NCBI RefSeq assembly: GCF_000496075.1
Contig: NZ_AWXZ01000037.1
Span: forward strand, 1-64,000
Direction of reading: 5' to 3'
Source: Lutibaculum baratangense AMV1
GTDB lineage: Bacteria > Pseudomonadota > Alphaproteobacteria > Rhizobiales > Tepidamorphaceae
DNA: 64,000 nt
The notes under the pieces were generated by a model, which was given only the letters and a program-made list of their open reading frames with translations, did not search any database and was not told where the DNA came from. Made by a program: the position numbers and the translations under genes. This document shows, in pieces, positions 46,661 to 55,911 of the stretch (position 1 is the stretch's first letter; each line of letters opens with the position of its first letter).

Positions 46661-47554
46661 TCACTCCTCGAGCGCCGACGCCGCCGGCAGGCGCTGCCGC
46701 ACCTCAAGCATCTCCGACCAGGGATCTCCGCCGAGGCGCTCTATGCGCTCCGGGACGGTCGCGATCGTGAAGCTCCGGGGGTCGAGCTCGTCCGTCACCT
46801 CGTCCCAGTGGAGCGGCGTGGCGACCGTCGCACCCTCACGGGCGCGGGAGGAATAGGGGGCGACCGAGGTCGAGGTCTGGTCGTTCCGGAAATAGTCGAC
46901 GAAGATCTTGCCCCGGCGCGCCGCGATCGACGACTTCGCCAGGTAACGGTCCGGCGCCACGGCCGTCATGCGGTCGGCGATCGCCTTCGCGAAGGCCTTC
47001 GCCTCCTTCCACTCCGTGCGCCGTTCGAACGGCACGACCACGTGCAGCCCCTTGCCGCCGGACGTCTTGCAGAACGACTGGAGCTTCAGGCCCATCATCA
47101 TGGCGCGGACCTCGTGAGCCGCGCGCACGACCGCCGCGAGCGGGGTCCCCTCTCCCGGATCGAGATCCATCACGATCATGTCCGGACGGTCGGGCCGGTC
47201 GATCCTCATGTTCCATGGATGGATCTCGAGCACGCCCATCTGCACGAGCGCCACGAGCCCCTGCACATTCTGGACGTAGAGATAGGGGCCGCTATCCTCG
47301 AAGCCCGGCACGAGGAACTCCGCAAGCTCCTTCGGCACGCCGGAACCCGGGTGCCGCTGGTAGAAGCACTTCTTCTCCTGCCCGGCGGGGCAGCGGACGA
47401 GCGTGATCGGCCTGTCCTTCACGTGCGGCAGCATCACGCCGGCGATCTCGACATAGTACTCCGCCAGCGCCCGCTTCGTGACGCCCTGGTCGGGATAGAG
47501 GACCTTCTCCGGGCTCGTCAGCCGGACGCCGGCCAGTTCGGTCTCCTCGCTCAT
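46661..47554 (-). CDS. LigD-type polymerase/primase domain protein (NHEJ)
   Basis: Stand-alone polymerase domain of the bacterial non-homologous end-joining system, 297 residues, archaeo-eukaryotic primase fold. Family stretches: LTSPEKVLYPDQGVTKRALA, DRPITLVRCPAG, the catalytic acidic pair in MIVMDLDPGEG, FCKTSGGKGLHVVVPF and DYFRNDQTSTSVAPYSSRAR. It lacks the nuclease and ligase domains of full LigD; the ligase is the separate upstream gene, whose stop overlaps this ATG by 4 bases. No ku gene is in the window. Confidence 0.92.
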   Translation of the reverse strand: MSEETELAGVRLTSPEKVLYPDQGVTKRALAEYYVEIAGVMLPHVKDRPITLVRCPAGQEKKCFYQRHPGSGVPKELAEFLVPGFEDSGPYLYVQNVQGLVALVQMGVLEIHPWNMRIDRPDRPDMIVMDLDPGEGTPLAAVVRAAHEVRAMMMGLKLQSFCKTSGGKGLHVVVPFERRTEWKEAKAFAKAIADRMTAVAPDRYLAKSSIAARRGKIFVDYFRNDQTSTSVAPYSSRAREGATVATPLHWDEVTDELDPRSFTIATVPERIERLGGDPWSEMLEVRQRLPAASALEE

Positions 47555-48651
47555 GGACGGGCTCCCTCGAGGTCGTCGATCAGACGCGCCGGCTCCGCCT
47601 CCTGGACGAGCTGCTCCATCGTGCATTGGCGAGGCGCCTTGTCCGGCCGCCACCGCATCAGCTTCGTGCCGTGCCGGAAACGACCGCCCGTGACCTGGTC
47701 GTAGCGCACCTCGACGACGAGCTCCGGCCTCAGCGGCTGCCACTCCGCGGAGCGGCCGTTCGACCAGCGCGAAGGCCCGCCGGGCGCCTTCCCGGTGAAG
47801 CCCGGCGGCTCGACGAGCTTCTCGAGCCTCTTCGTCAGCGTATCCCGATCGCCAGCCGCCACGGGGCAGAAGCCGACGTGATCGAGCTTTCCCTCCTCAT
47901 CGTGGAGGCCGAGAAGGAGCGAACCGGCTTGCGCGGAGTTCGTGCCGTAGCGAAAGCCGCCGACCACGCAGTCGGCCGTTCGCTCGACCTTCACCTTGTA
48001 CATCGCGCGCTCCCCCGCCTCGTACGGCCCCTCGAGGGGCTTCGCCACCACGCCATCCAGCGCCGCTCCCGTGTGCTCGAGCCACCTGCAGGCGACGTCG
48101 CGCTCCCGGGTGTAGGGTGAGAGGTCGAGAAGCTCCGACCGGACGGCGCCGCAGAACGCCTCGAGGCGCTCCCGGCGCTCGATGAGCGGCCGCTCCAGGA
48201 GCGATGCTCCGTCCACGTCCATCAGCATGTCGAAGAGGATGAAGCGCGCGGGCGTCTCGGCGGACAACCTCCTGACGCGGCTCTCGGCCGGGTGCAGCCG
48301 CATCTGCAACGCGTCGAAGGACAGAGTTTCGCCCTGCGGCACGACCAGTTCCCCGTCCACGGCAAAGACGTCCGGCGCGAGCGCCAAGAGTTCGGCAACG
48401 ATCTCCGGGAAGTACCGCGCCAGGTCCTTGCCCGACTTGGCGCGGAGCTCCACCGCACCGGCCTGCCGGAAGGCGAGGCAGCGAAAGCCGTCCCACTTCG
48501 GCTCGAACTGCCAGCCCGCCCCATCGGGGAGCGCCTGCACCCGCTTGGCCTCCATGGGCTCGGTCACGAACGTGCTATTGGACGACACCGGCGTCTCCGG
48601 GTGAACACCTTCTCCGGAAGGAAACTCCCGGGCCTCCTGCTCCGTTTCCAT
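47551..48651 (-). CDS. ATP-dependent DNA ligase (LigC/LigD-ligase type)
   Basis: ATP-dependent DNA ligase of about 366 residues: adenylation domain plus OB fold, no extra domains. Motif I with the AMP-accepting lysine is FEPKWDGFRC (near residue 50). Motif III region FAVDGELVVP, motif IV ALDGVVAKP and motif V YKVKVERTADCVVGGF are present. The OB domain includes LRPELVVEVRYDQVTGG. An internal Met in EPMEAKRVQAL (residue 33) is an alternative start. It forms a two-gene end-joining operon with the downstream polymerase gene and is divergent from the heme oxygenase gene (70 bp). Confidence 0.9.
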   Translation of the reverse strand: METEQEAREFPSGEGVHPETPVSSNSTFVTEPMEAKRVQALPDGAGWQFEPKWDGFRCLAFRQAGAVELRAKSGKDLARYFPEIVAELLALAPDVFAVDGELVVPQGETLSFDALQMRLHPAESRVRRLSAETPARFILFDMLMDVDGASLLERPLIERRERLEAFCGAVRSELLDLSPYTRERDVACRWLEHTGAALDGVVAKPLEGPYEAGERAMYKVKVERTADCVVGGFRYGTNSAQAGSLLLGLHDEEGKLDHVGFCPVAAGDRDTLTKRLEKLVEPPGFTGKAPGGPSRWSNGRSAEWQPLRPELVVEVRYDQVTGGRFRHGTKLMRWRPDKAPRQCTMEQLVQEAEPARLIDDLEGARP

Positions 48652-48721
48652 CGTGGCCCTCGCCGGTCGCGCTGGCCTTCATCCGCGTTTCGTGTTGATC
48701 TCCGCAAGACCAGCGACCTGA

Positions 48722-49369
48722 ATGACCCTCCAAAGATCACGCATGATCCCAGAAGCCCCGCCGGGCGTGGGTTCCCCCCTGCCGGCGCCGTCCCTCCTGC
48801 ACGATTTGCGGGCTGCCACCAGGTTCCATCACCGCGATCTCGAGGACGACCTCTCGCTGACGTCGAGGGCCCTGACGCGCGACAGTTACGCACAGCTCCT
48901 CGGTCTCTTCTACGGGTTCCACCGCATGCACGAGCCGATGCTCGATCGGCTGTTCGCCGGTGACGAGTTCTGGCCGCCGCGGCGCCGGCTGGAACCGATC
49001 GTGCATGATCTGCGTCTTCTAGGGCGTACGGAGACGGACCTAACGGACCTGCCGTGTGCGGAAGTGCCGCCGATAGGCTCCCGGGCCGGCGGACTTGGCT
49101 GCCTCTACGTGTTCGAGGGAGCGACCCTCGGCGGCCAAGTGATCGCGCGGCATCTCGCCTGTTCAGGTGATCTGCCGCGGGAGGCCAAGTCGTATTTCGC
49201 CGGGCGCGGGCGCCGGGCTGGTCCGATGTGGCGAGACACCTGCGCGATCCTGGAGCGGGAGGTCGCTCCGGGGGATCGGCCGGAGGCCGTTGCGGCAGCC
49301 TGTGCCGTGTTCTCGGCGCTCCACGCGTGGTTGGCGCCGTTCATTGAGGCGGGAAGGGTTGGGACGTGA
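48722..49369 (+). CDS. Heme oxygenase (biliverdin-producing)
   Basis: Opens heme to biliverdin IX, the chromophore of bacteriophytochromes. 215 residues. The proximal heme His is in RAATRFHHRDLEDDL (near residue 36-37); the distal helix with the glycine-rich turn is LGCLYVFEGATLGGQVIARHL. It is of the BphO type found beside phytochrome genes. The stop overlaps the phytochrome GTG (GTGA at 49366), giving tight coupling of chromophore and apoprotein synthesis. A second ATG 7 codons in is an alternative start. Confidence 0.9.
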   Translation: MTLQRSRMIPEAPPGVGSPLPAPSLLHDLRAATRFHHRDLEDDLSLTSRALTRDSYAQLLGLFYGFHRMHEPMLDRLFAGDEFWPPRRRLEPIVHDLRLLGRTETDLTDLPCAEVPPIGSRAGGLGCLYVFEGATLGGQVIARHLACSGDLPREAKSYFAGRGRRAGPMWRDTCAILEREVAPGDRPEAVAAACAVFSALHAWLAPFIEAGRVGT

Positions 49370-51585
49370 CTGCATTGACCCCGGATCTTGATGCCTGCGC
49401 GCGCGAGCCGATCCATATTCCCGGCAGCGTGCAGCCGCACGGGGTGCTTCTCGTGATCGATCCGGCCGACGAGATGGTCGTCGCGGCCAGCGCGAACGCC
49501 GCGGATCAGCTGGGCGCACCGCCGCTGTCCCGGAGGATGCCGGACCTCCTCGAAGAGGGAGCCGAAGCGCTGCGCTCAACGATGGCCTCGTGGGGGGCGG
49601 GCCCTTCTCCGTCCGCGCAGGTGCGCCTCGGGGTGAACGGCGGCGATTTCGACGGCCATCTCCACCGGGCGGACGGCCTCACGATCATCGAGCTCGAGCC
49701 GGTGCCGGAAGGCGAGCATCTCGATCTCGAAATGCTCTATTCCGACATCGGCTCGTTCGTAGACCAGATGCGACGGCTCAGCGAACCGGCGGATCTGTGC
49801 CGCCTCGCTGCCGAGAAGATCCGCCAGATGTCCGGATACGACCGGGTCCTGGCATATCGCTTCGACCGGGACCTCCACGGGACCGTGATCGCCGAAGACG
49901 GTAACGGGATCCTGCCCGCCTATCTCGGCCGGCGCTTTCCCGCCTCCGACATCCCCGCCCAGGCGCGCGAGCTCTACCGCCGAAACCGGCTGCGGATCAT
50001 CCCGGATGCCTTCTACACCCCCGTGGCGATCGAACCAGACCGCCATCCGGCGACGGGAGAGCCTTTCGACCTCTCGCAGTCGGTTCTCCGCAGCGTATCC
50101 CCGGTGCATGTGGAGTACATGCGCAACATGGGCACGGGCGCATCGATGTCGGCGTCAATCGTCGTCGACAACGACCTCTGGGGGCTCATCTCCTGCCACA
50201 ACTCGGTCCCGAAACGGGTGCCGATGCAGATCCGGAACGCGATCCAGTTCATCGCGCAGATCCTCTCGATACAGATCGCGATGAACGAGCGCGGCAAGGA
50301 AGCCGACGAGCGCGTCGCGCAGAAGACGATCCTCTCCCGCCTGCTCGGGCACATGGCGAAAGGCCCCGATTTCGCACAGGCGCTGGCGGCGCAACCGATC
50401 GATCTCCTTGCACAGACGGATGCCGATTCGGCCGCCATCGCCTACGATGGCCGGATCGTCCGGATCGGGTCCGCCCCGGCTGAAGAGGATATCGCGCGCA
50501 TCCTCGCCTGGATGCAGGAGAACGTCCGGGAGGACGTGTTCGCCACCGATGAACTCTCCTCGCTCATTCCCGGCACCGAGCGCTTCGCCGACAAGGCGAG
50601 CGGCCTTCTTGCGGCGTCGATCTCGTCGCTGCATCCGAGCTACCTCATGTGGTTCCGGGCCGAAGTCGTGCGATCCGTCGAGTGGGGTGGCGACCCGCAC
50701 AAGCCGACCACGGCCGGCCCCGACAGGCTCCATCCCCGCACGTCGTTCGAAGCCTGGAAGGAGCAGGTGCGGAACACATCCGCGCCGTGGAAGCAGACCC
50801 AGATCGAGGCGGCGGCAGAGCTTCGCAGCGCCATCATCACGATCGTCCTGCGGCAGGCGGAGGAGCGTGCCCGGCTGACGGGTCAGCTCGAGGCCACGAA
50901 CAAGGAGCTCGAGTCCTTCTCCTACTCGATATCCCACGATCTCAGGGCACCGTTCCGGCACATCGTGGGCTACGCGGAGCTCCTTCGGGCACAGGTTCCG
51001 GACCTCGACGAGCAGGCGACCCGCTACCTCGACACGATCACGGAATCGGCCGTCTCGGCCGGCCGACTGGTCGACGATCTCCTGCGCTTCTCGCAGCTCG
51101 GCCGCACGAGCCTGCAACGGATGCCGGTCAATCTCGACAAGGTGGTTCAGGAGTCCCTGCGCACGCTCGAGGAGGAGATCGGCGATCGGCAGATCGATCT
51201 TCAGATCGGCAGGCTGCCGGAGGCCATCGGAGACGCGGCGCTCATCCGCCAAGTCTTCTACAATCTCTTGTCGAACGCCATCAAGTACACTCGGCAGACG
51301 CAGAGCCCGCGGATCGAGATCTCGGGCTGGCGCGATGGCAACGAAACCCATGTCCGCATAGCCGACAACGGCGTCGGCTTCGACATGGCATACGTTCACA
51401 AGCTGTTTGGCGTCTTCCAACGGCTGCACCATGCCGAGGACTTCGAGGGCACCGGCATCGGGCTCGCCATCGTGCGCAGGATACTCGAACGACACGGCGG
51501 CCGGATCCTGGCCGAGGCCGAGCTCGGCACCGGGGCCCGATTCACGCTGGTGCTGCCGGACGCGAAGGGAACCGAAGATGAGTGA
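49366..51585 (+). CDS. bphP: Bacteriophytochrome histidine kinase
   Basis: Red/far-red photoreceptor kinase, 739 residues. Biliverdin attaches at Cys11 in the N-terminal segment before REPIHIPGSVQPHG. PAS is about residues 15-115, GAF 130-300 with RFPASDIPAQARELY, and PHY 315-485 with the tongue motif HPRTSFEAW. The kinase module follows: phosphoacceptor His524 in SYSISHDLRAPFRH, then ATP-binding boxes NLLSNAIKYT, RIADNGVGFD and GTGIGLAIV. Its partner response regulator overlaps by 8 bases. Start GTG overlaps the heme oxygenase stop. Confidence 0.96.
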   Translation: MTALTPDLDACAREPIHIPGSVQPHGVLLVIDPADEMVVAASANAADQLGAPPLSRRMPDLLEEGAEALRSTMASWGAGPSPSAQVRLGVNGGDFDGHLHRADGLTIIELEPVPEGEHLDLEMLYSDIGSFVDQMRRLSEPADLCRLAAEKIRQMSGYDRVLAYRFDRDLHGTVIAEDGNGILPAYLGRRFPASDIPAQARELYRRNRLRIIPDAFYTPVAIEPDRHPATGEPFDLSQSVLRSVSPVHVEYMRNMGTGASMSASIVVDNDLWGLISCHNSVPKRVPMQIRNAIQFIAQILSIQIAMNERGKEADERVAQKTILSRLLGHMAKGPDFAQALAAQPIDLLAQTDADSAAIAYDGRIVRIGSAPAEEDIARILAWMQENVREDVFATDELSSLIPGTERFADKASGLLAASISSLHPSYLMWFRAEVVRSVEWGGDPHKPTTAGPDRLHPRTSFEAWKEQVRNTSAPWKQTQIEAAAELRSAIITIVLRQAEERARLTGQLEATNKELESFSYSISHDLRAPFRHIVGYAELLRAQVPDLDEQATRYLDTITESAVSAGRLVDDLLRFSQLGRTSLQRMPVNLDKVVQESLRTLEEEIGDRQIDLQIGRLPEAIGDAALIRQVFYNLLSNAIKYTRQTQSPRIEISGWRDGNETHVRIADNGVGFDMAYVHKLFGVFQRLHHAEDFEGTGIGLAIVRRILERHGGRILAEAELGTGARFTLVLPDAKGTEDE

Positions 51586-52033
51586 TCTGCGCCCAATTCT
51601 GCTGGTCGAAGACAACCCTAAGGACGTGGAGCTGACGCTCGCAGCGCTGGCGAAGTGCCAGCTCGCGAACGACATCGTCGTGACCCGCGACGGCGCCGAG
51701 GCGCTCGACTACCTCCGCGGCGAGGGGGGCTATCACAATCGCCCGCTGGGGGACCCTTCCGTCGTCCTGCTCGACCTGAAGCTGCCGAAGGTCGACGGCC
51801 TCGAGGTGCTCGAAAAAGTGAAATCGGACGAGCATCTGCGCCACGTCCCGATCGTCATGCTGACCTCGTCGCGCGAGGAGAGCGATCTCCTGCGGAGCTA
51901 CAAGCTCGGGGTGAACGCTTTCGTCGTGAAGCCAGTGGACTTCCAGGAGTTCTTCCGGGCCATTCAGGAGCTCGGGGTCTTCTGGGGAATCCTCAACGAA
52001 CCCCCTCCTCATGTCATCCGCACCCCGTCGTGA
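51578..52033 (+). CDS. Phytochrome-associated response regulator (Rcp1-type receiver)
   Basis: Single receiver domain, 151 residues. Acidic pocket in LLVEDNPKDVELTLAAL, phosphoacceptor Asp in VVLLDLKLPKVDGLEVL (near residue 65), the Thr in IVMLTSSREE and the Lys in VVKPVDFQEF. The ENPKDVELTL pattern and the C-terminal FFRAIQELGVFWGILNEPP are typical of receivers encoded next to phytochromes. It overlaps bphP by 8 bases and the downstream kinase GTG by 4, so it is the direct phosphate acceptor of BphP. There is no output domain. Confidence 0.93.
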   Translation: MSDLRPILLVEDNPKDVELTLAALAKCQLANDIVVTRDGAEALDYLRGEGGYHNRPLGDPSVVLLDLKLPKVDGLEVLEKVKSDEHLRHVPIVMLTSSREESDLLRSYKLGVNAFVVKPVDFQEFFRAIQELGVFWGILNEPPPHVIRTPS

Positions 52034-53082
52034 GCCAGCACGTGGAAATGCCGCTGCAACCCTCCGCCGTGTCCGATTCCCGTCAGCAGAATGATCCTGT
52101 TCGGGTCCTTCTCCTCGAGGACAGCCGCCAGGACTACGAGCTGATCATCGCTCACCTGAGGCGCGGCGGCGGGGTCTACGAGGTGACCCACACCGCCGGG
52201 CGCGAGGAGTTCGAGCGTGCCCTGGACGACGGGAGCTTCGACCTCGTCCTCGCCGACTACTCGCTCCCTTCATTCGACGGACGAACCGCGCTCCGCCTGA
52301 CACGCGAGCGGAGGCCCGACCTGCCGTTCATCCTCGTGTCGGGCGTGCTCGGCGAGGAAGTCGCTATCGACTCCATCAACGAGGGTGCGACCGACTATGT
52401 GCTGAAGCAGCGCATGGATCGGCTGCCTTCGGCGGTCTCGCGCGCTCTTGCCGAAGCGAACGAGCGGAAGGAGCGCCGCCGCGCGGAGGAGCATCTGAAA
52501 CTGTTGGTGGGCGAACTCAGCCACCGGGTGAAGAACACGCTCGCCACCGTCTCCTCCATCGCGCACCAGACCCTGTCGCGCAGCGCCACCCTGGAGGAGT
52601 TCCAGGAGGCTTTCCTCGGCCGGCTTCAGGTGCTCTCGGACGCGCACGATCTCCTGTTCCAGGCGAACTGGGGCAGGACCGATCTCCGCAAGGTTCTCGA
52701 GCGCACCCTCCAGCCGTTCGAGGCGCGGCCCGGGATCGGACTGCGGCTGGAGGGACCGTCGATCATGATCCCTCCCCGCTCGGCCGTGACGATCAGCCTC
52801 GTGCTCCACGAGTTGGCGACGAACGCGGCGAAGTATGGAGCGCTCTCGAGCGAAGGCGGCTATGTCCATCTCGGCTGGGACGTGACGCAGCAGGAGGACG
52901 GGAGCAACCTCGTCAGCCTGAAGTGGCGCGAGAGGGATGGTCCCACCGTCGCGCCGCCGACGCGCAGAGGCTTCGGCCGGACGCTCATCGAGCGCGGCGC
53001 CGCCTACGAGCTCGACGGAACCTCCCGCCTCTCCTACCACGCCGACGGGGTGGCGTGCGACATCAGCTTCCCGTTGAGGTGA
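52030..53082 (+). CDS. Receiver-HWE histidine kinase hybrid
   Basis: 350 residues from GTG 52030. The N-terminal receiver (about 20-140) has VLLLEDSRQDYELI, phosphoacceptor Asp in LVLADYSLPSFDG and DYVLKQRMDRL. A short helical linker leads to an HWE-family kinase: His in LVGELSHRVKNTLATVSSI, N-box in HELATNAAKYGALS and the WxE motif in LKWRERDGPTV. BphP could phosphorylate its receiver, making it the second relay element of the light operon. Its 3' end overlaps the convergent response regulator by 20 bases. Confidence 0.92.
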   Translation: MSQHVEMPLQPSAVSDSRQQNDPVRVLLLEDSRQDYELIIAHLRRGGGVYEVTHTAGREEFERALDDGSFDLVLADYSLPSFDGRTALRLTRERRPDLPFILVSGVLGEEVAIDSINEGATDYVLKQRMDRLPSAVSRALAEANERKERRRAEEHLKLLVGELSHRVKNTLATVSSIAHQTLSRSATLEEFQEAFLGRLQVLSDAHDLLFQANWGRTDLRKVLERTLQPFEARPGIGLRLEGPSIMIPPRSAVTISLVLHELATNAAKYGALSSEGGYVHLGWDVTQQEDGSNLVSLKWRERDGPTVAPPTRRGFGRTLIERGAAYELDGTSRLSYHADGVACDISFPLR

Positions 53083-53464
53083 GGCCCTTCTCGCGCGCCG
53101 TCAGAACCCGGCGCATAGCGTCCCGCACCTCCGTCGCACCGTAGGGCTTGCCGAGCTTTTGAAAGCTACGGAACGGCTCTGGAAGGGTCTGGGCGTCGCT
53201 GTAGCCGCTACAGAAGATCAGCGGGATTCCGCGCTCGCGCAGAATGTGTGCCGCCGGGAAGACCTCTTCGCCGCGCAGGTTGATGTCGAGGATGGCCAGG
53301 TCGGCCTCTTCGCTGGCACTCGCCTTCAGCGCCGCCTGCAGACTCGCAATCGGGCCGATGACCTCGCAGCCCGCCTCGAGAAGCACCGTCTCCAAATTGA
53401 GCGCCACCAGCAGCTCATCCTCGATGACGAGCACGCGCACCCCCGCCAGCTCTTGGCTTTCCAC
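53063..53464 (-). CDS. Single-domain response regulator opposite the HWE kinase
   Basis: 133-residue receiver from a GTG start. Acidic pocket in VLVIEDELLVALNLE, phosphoacceptor Asp in LAILDINLRGEEVFP, and KPYGATEV near the C-terminus with the conserved Lys. The INLRGE-type receiver is often encoded with HWE kinases. It is convergent with the HWE kinase gene and overlaps it by 20 bases, so the two messages are partly complementary. An open frame continues 46 codons upstream but looks unlike a receiver leader; GTG 53464 is the best start. Confidence 0.85.
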   Translation of the reverse strand: MESQELAGVRVLVIEDELLVALNLETVLLEAGCEVIGPIASLQAALKASASEEADLAILDINLRGEEVFPAAHILRERGIPLIFCSGYSDAQTLPEPFRSFQKLGKPYGATEVRDAMRRVLTAREKGLTSTGS

Positions 53465-53759
53465 CCGCGTCAGTGACCCCTCTAGGCGGTCTCCGCCGCC
53501 GAAGCCAGAACAAGAACGAGCTAGACCCGCTGCTTCGCTGGAGCATAGCGAGCGGCGTCCCCGCGTCAAACGACATTGCCCCGGCGCCGGGCAAAGGAAC
53601 ACGGTAATTCCATTGCGAGATCAAAATGCAACGCTTCCGGTAGGGAAGCGCACCAACTGGATGAGATAGAGAATCTTAAGGCCCGCTTGAGAGACTGGAG
53701 GCGATGAAGAATCTCCAGTCCCGTGGCAGCGCGGCCATAGAAGACCAGGCAAAAAGCTG
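53465..53759. other. Divergent intergenic region with hairpin and short open frame
   Basis: 295 bp between the single-domain regulator and the GGDEF-EAL gene. CGCTTCC-GGTAG-GGAAGCG (53632-53650) is a 7 bp hairpin in the GGDEF-EAL leader. A short frame, ATG 53704 to TGA 53758-53760 (18 residues, MKNLQSRGS start), has GGAGG upstream and its stop overlaps the next ATG as TGATG. It could be a coupling leader peptide; there is no further evidence. Confidence 0.35.
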
Positions 53760-55910
53760 ATGCCCCTCGTCATCATCCTGGACGATCAGGTCACGAACCA
53801 GCACATCTTCGCCAAGATCGCGGCGTCGATCAGCGAGGACATTCGGGTGCAGACGTTCGGAGATCCCGAGGTGGCTCTGGCGTGGATCGCCGACGGCCAC
53901 ACGCCGGATCTCGTGATCACGGACTACAAGATGCCGGGCATGAACGGGGCCGCCTTCATCAAGCGCCTGCGCATGCTTCCCGAGCTCGAGGACGTGCCCG
54001 TGGTCGTGATCACCGTGTTCGAGGAGCGCAGCTTCAGGCTGCGCGCGCTCGACGCCGGGGCGACCGACTTCCTGCAAAGTCCCGTCGACCACCAGGAGTT
54101 CGTGACGCGCGCCCGCAACCTGCTCAAGCTGCGCAAGCAGCAGCTCATGCTCGCCGACCGCGCCGTCTCCCTGGAGAAGCGGCTGGCGCACAGCGAGCGT
54201 TCGCTCGAGGAGGCCGTTCGCGACTCAAGCGAGAGGCTGGGCCAGGTGATCGACGCCGTGCCGGCCCTGATCTGCGCGACCGACCGGGAGCATCGCTTCA
54301 TCTTCATGAACGCCTATCAGGGCGAGGTCATGGGCGTCGAGCCGGTGGAGATGACGGGCCGGACGGCCGAAGAGCTCTTCGGCGAGGAGCACGGCACGCG
54401 CAATCGGGCGCTCGACCGTCTGATCTTCGAGAGCGGCCGCGCGGTGAGCGCCTTCGAGGAAGAGATCGTCGACCGCTCGGGTCGGCGCCGGGTCTTCCTG
54501 ACGACGAAATCGCCGTTGAAGGATTCGCACGACCGCATCGTCGGCGTGGTCACGAGCGCGCTCGACATCACCGAGCGCAAGGCCAGCGAGCGGCACCTCC
54601 ACTACATCGCCCACCATGACGCCCTTACCGGCCTGCCCAACCGGGCGATGCTGCGCGAGCGGCTGCGGCGCGAGGTGGTGCGGGCGCGTCGTGGTGATCG
54701 CCGCGTGGCGCTCCACCTGATCGACCTCGACAGCTTCAAGAGCGTCAACGACGTGCTGGGCCATTCGGCGGGCGACAAGTTCCTCGTCGCGGTGGCGCGC
54801 CGGCTGCGGCCGATCGAGCAGGAGGGCCACATGGTCACCCGGCTCGGGGGAGACGAGTTCGCCATCCTCGAGATCAACGCGACGGAGGAGAGTTCGGTCG
54901 CGCTCGCCGAGCGGATCGCCGGCCTCGTGACGGAGCCCACGCTGATCGCAGGCCAGAGGATCTCGAGCACGACGTCGATCGGCATCGCCGTCCATCCCGC
55001 CGACGGCGCCGACGTCGAGGAGCTGCTCCGGAATGCAGACCTCGCGATGTATGCGGCGAAGCGTGCCGGCGGCAATCAGCACCGCTTCTACGCGGCGGAG
55101 CTCGACGTGCCCCAGCTCGGCAACGCCGTCCTCGATGCCGAGCTTCGCGACGCCCTCGAGCGGGAGGAGTTCCTCCTCCACTACCAGCCGCAGGTCTCGA
55201 TGCGGACCGGCGAAATGGTCGGCGTGGAGGCGCTGATCCGCTGGCGCAAGCAGGATGGCACGATGGTGCCCCCTTACGGCTTCCTGCCGAGGGCGGAGGA
55301 GAACGGCCTGATCGTGCCGATCAGCGACTGGGTGCTGCGCGAGGCGTGCCGTCAGTCGATGCTCTGGCGGCGGGAGGGGCTGCCGCCGCTCCGGGTCGGC
55401 ATCAACCTCAGTCCCGTCCAGTTCCGCAGCCAAACCCTGCCCGCCGTCGTCGCCCGCGCCGTCTCCGAGTCCGGAATCGAGGCGGGGTTGTTGGATCTGG
55501 AGCTGACGGAGAGCATCATGATGCAGGACGCCGACGCCGTCGCGGGCCAGCTGCACCAGCTGCGCGAACTCGGCGTGCAGATCTCCATCGACGATTTCGG
55601 GACCGGCTTCTCGTCGCTGAGCTACGTGAAGCGCTTTCCCGTCGACCGCTTGAAGATCGACCAGTCCTTCATCCGCGACATCAAGACCGACCCCAGCGAC
55701 TGCGCCATCGTGCGCGCCATCATCCATCTCGGCCAGACCCTGAACCTGCAGGTGATAGCTGAAGGGGTGGAGACGAAGGAGCAGTTCGAGCACCTGCGCA
55801 GCGAGGGCTGCGACGAGGCACAGGGCTATTACTTCGGGAAACCGATGCCGCCGGAGGAGATTTCGCAGCTGTTACGCGAGAAAGGCCTCAAGCTGGCGGC
55901 GGGGATGTGA
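53760..55910 (+). CDS. REC-PAS-GGDEF-EAL cyclic di-GMP regulator beside rpfC
   Basis: 716 residues. REC about 1-125 with Asp in [13 protein letters not shown] and [19 protein letters not shown]; the conserved Lys of receivers is Ser here (QSP). A coiled helix leads to PAS (about 160-275). The GGDEF domain is intact at 363-367 ([11 protein letters not shown]), but the RxxD inhibitory site is missing (QEGH). EAL signature at 490-492 (EALIRW) with [26 protein letters not shown] and VIAEGVET shows an active-looking phosphodiesterase. One base separates it from the RpfC-like kinase. Its receiver resembles that of RpfG, making it the likely output of that kinase. Confidence 0.92.
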   Translation: MPLVIILDDQVTNQHIFAKIAASISEDIRVQTFGDPEVALAWIADGHTPDLVITDYKMPGMNGAAFIKRLRMLPELEDVPVVVITVFEERSFRLRALDAGATDFLQSPVDHQEFVTRARNLLKLRKQQLMLADRAVSLEKRLAHSERSLEEAVRDSSERLGQVIDAVPALICATDREHRFIFMNAYQGEVMGVEPVEMTGRTAEELFGEEHGTRNRALDRLIFESGRAVSAFEEEIVDRSGRRRVFLTTKSPLKDSHDRIVGVVTSALDITERKASERHLHYIAHHDALTGLPNRAMLRERLRREVVRARRGDRRVALHLIDLDSFKSVNDVLGHSAGDKFLVAVARRLRPIEQEGHMVTRLGGDEFAILEINATEESSVALAERIAGLVTEPTLIAGQRISSTTSIGIAVHPADGADVEELLRNADLAMYAAKRAGGNQHRFYAAELDVPQLGNAVLDAELRDALEREEFLLHYQPQVSMRTGEMVGVEALIRWRKQDGTMVPPYGFLPRAEENGLIVPISDWVLREACRQSMLWRREGLPPLRVGINLSPVQFRSQTLPAVVARAVSESGIEAGLLDLELTESIMMQDADAVAGQLHQLRELGVQISIDDFGTGFSSLSYVKRFPVDRLKIDQSFIRDIKTDPSDCAIVRAIIHLGQTLNLQVIAEGVETKEQFEHLRSEGCDEAQGYYFGKPMPPEEISQLLREKGLKLAAGM

Positions 55911-55911
55911 G

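Noticed and set aside
53575-53655. CCGGTAGGGAAGCG before the GGDEF-EAL gene looks like part of a GEMM (c-di-GMP) riboswitch
   Set aside because: The other conserved GEMM parts (the GGGCAAACC segment with its tetraloop stem, and GACGCAAAGCC) are not present in order. A simple 7 bp hairpin explains the match.
53464-53759. EcfG-type general-stress promoter (GGAAC-N16/17-CGTT) near the HWE kinase and receiver
   Set aside because: GGAAC occurs near 53597, but no CGTT follows at the right spacing on either strand.
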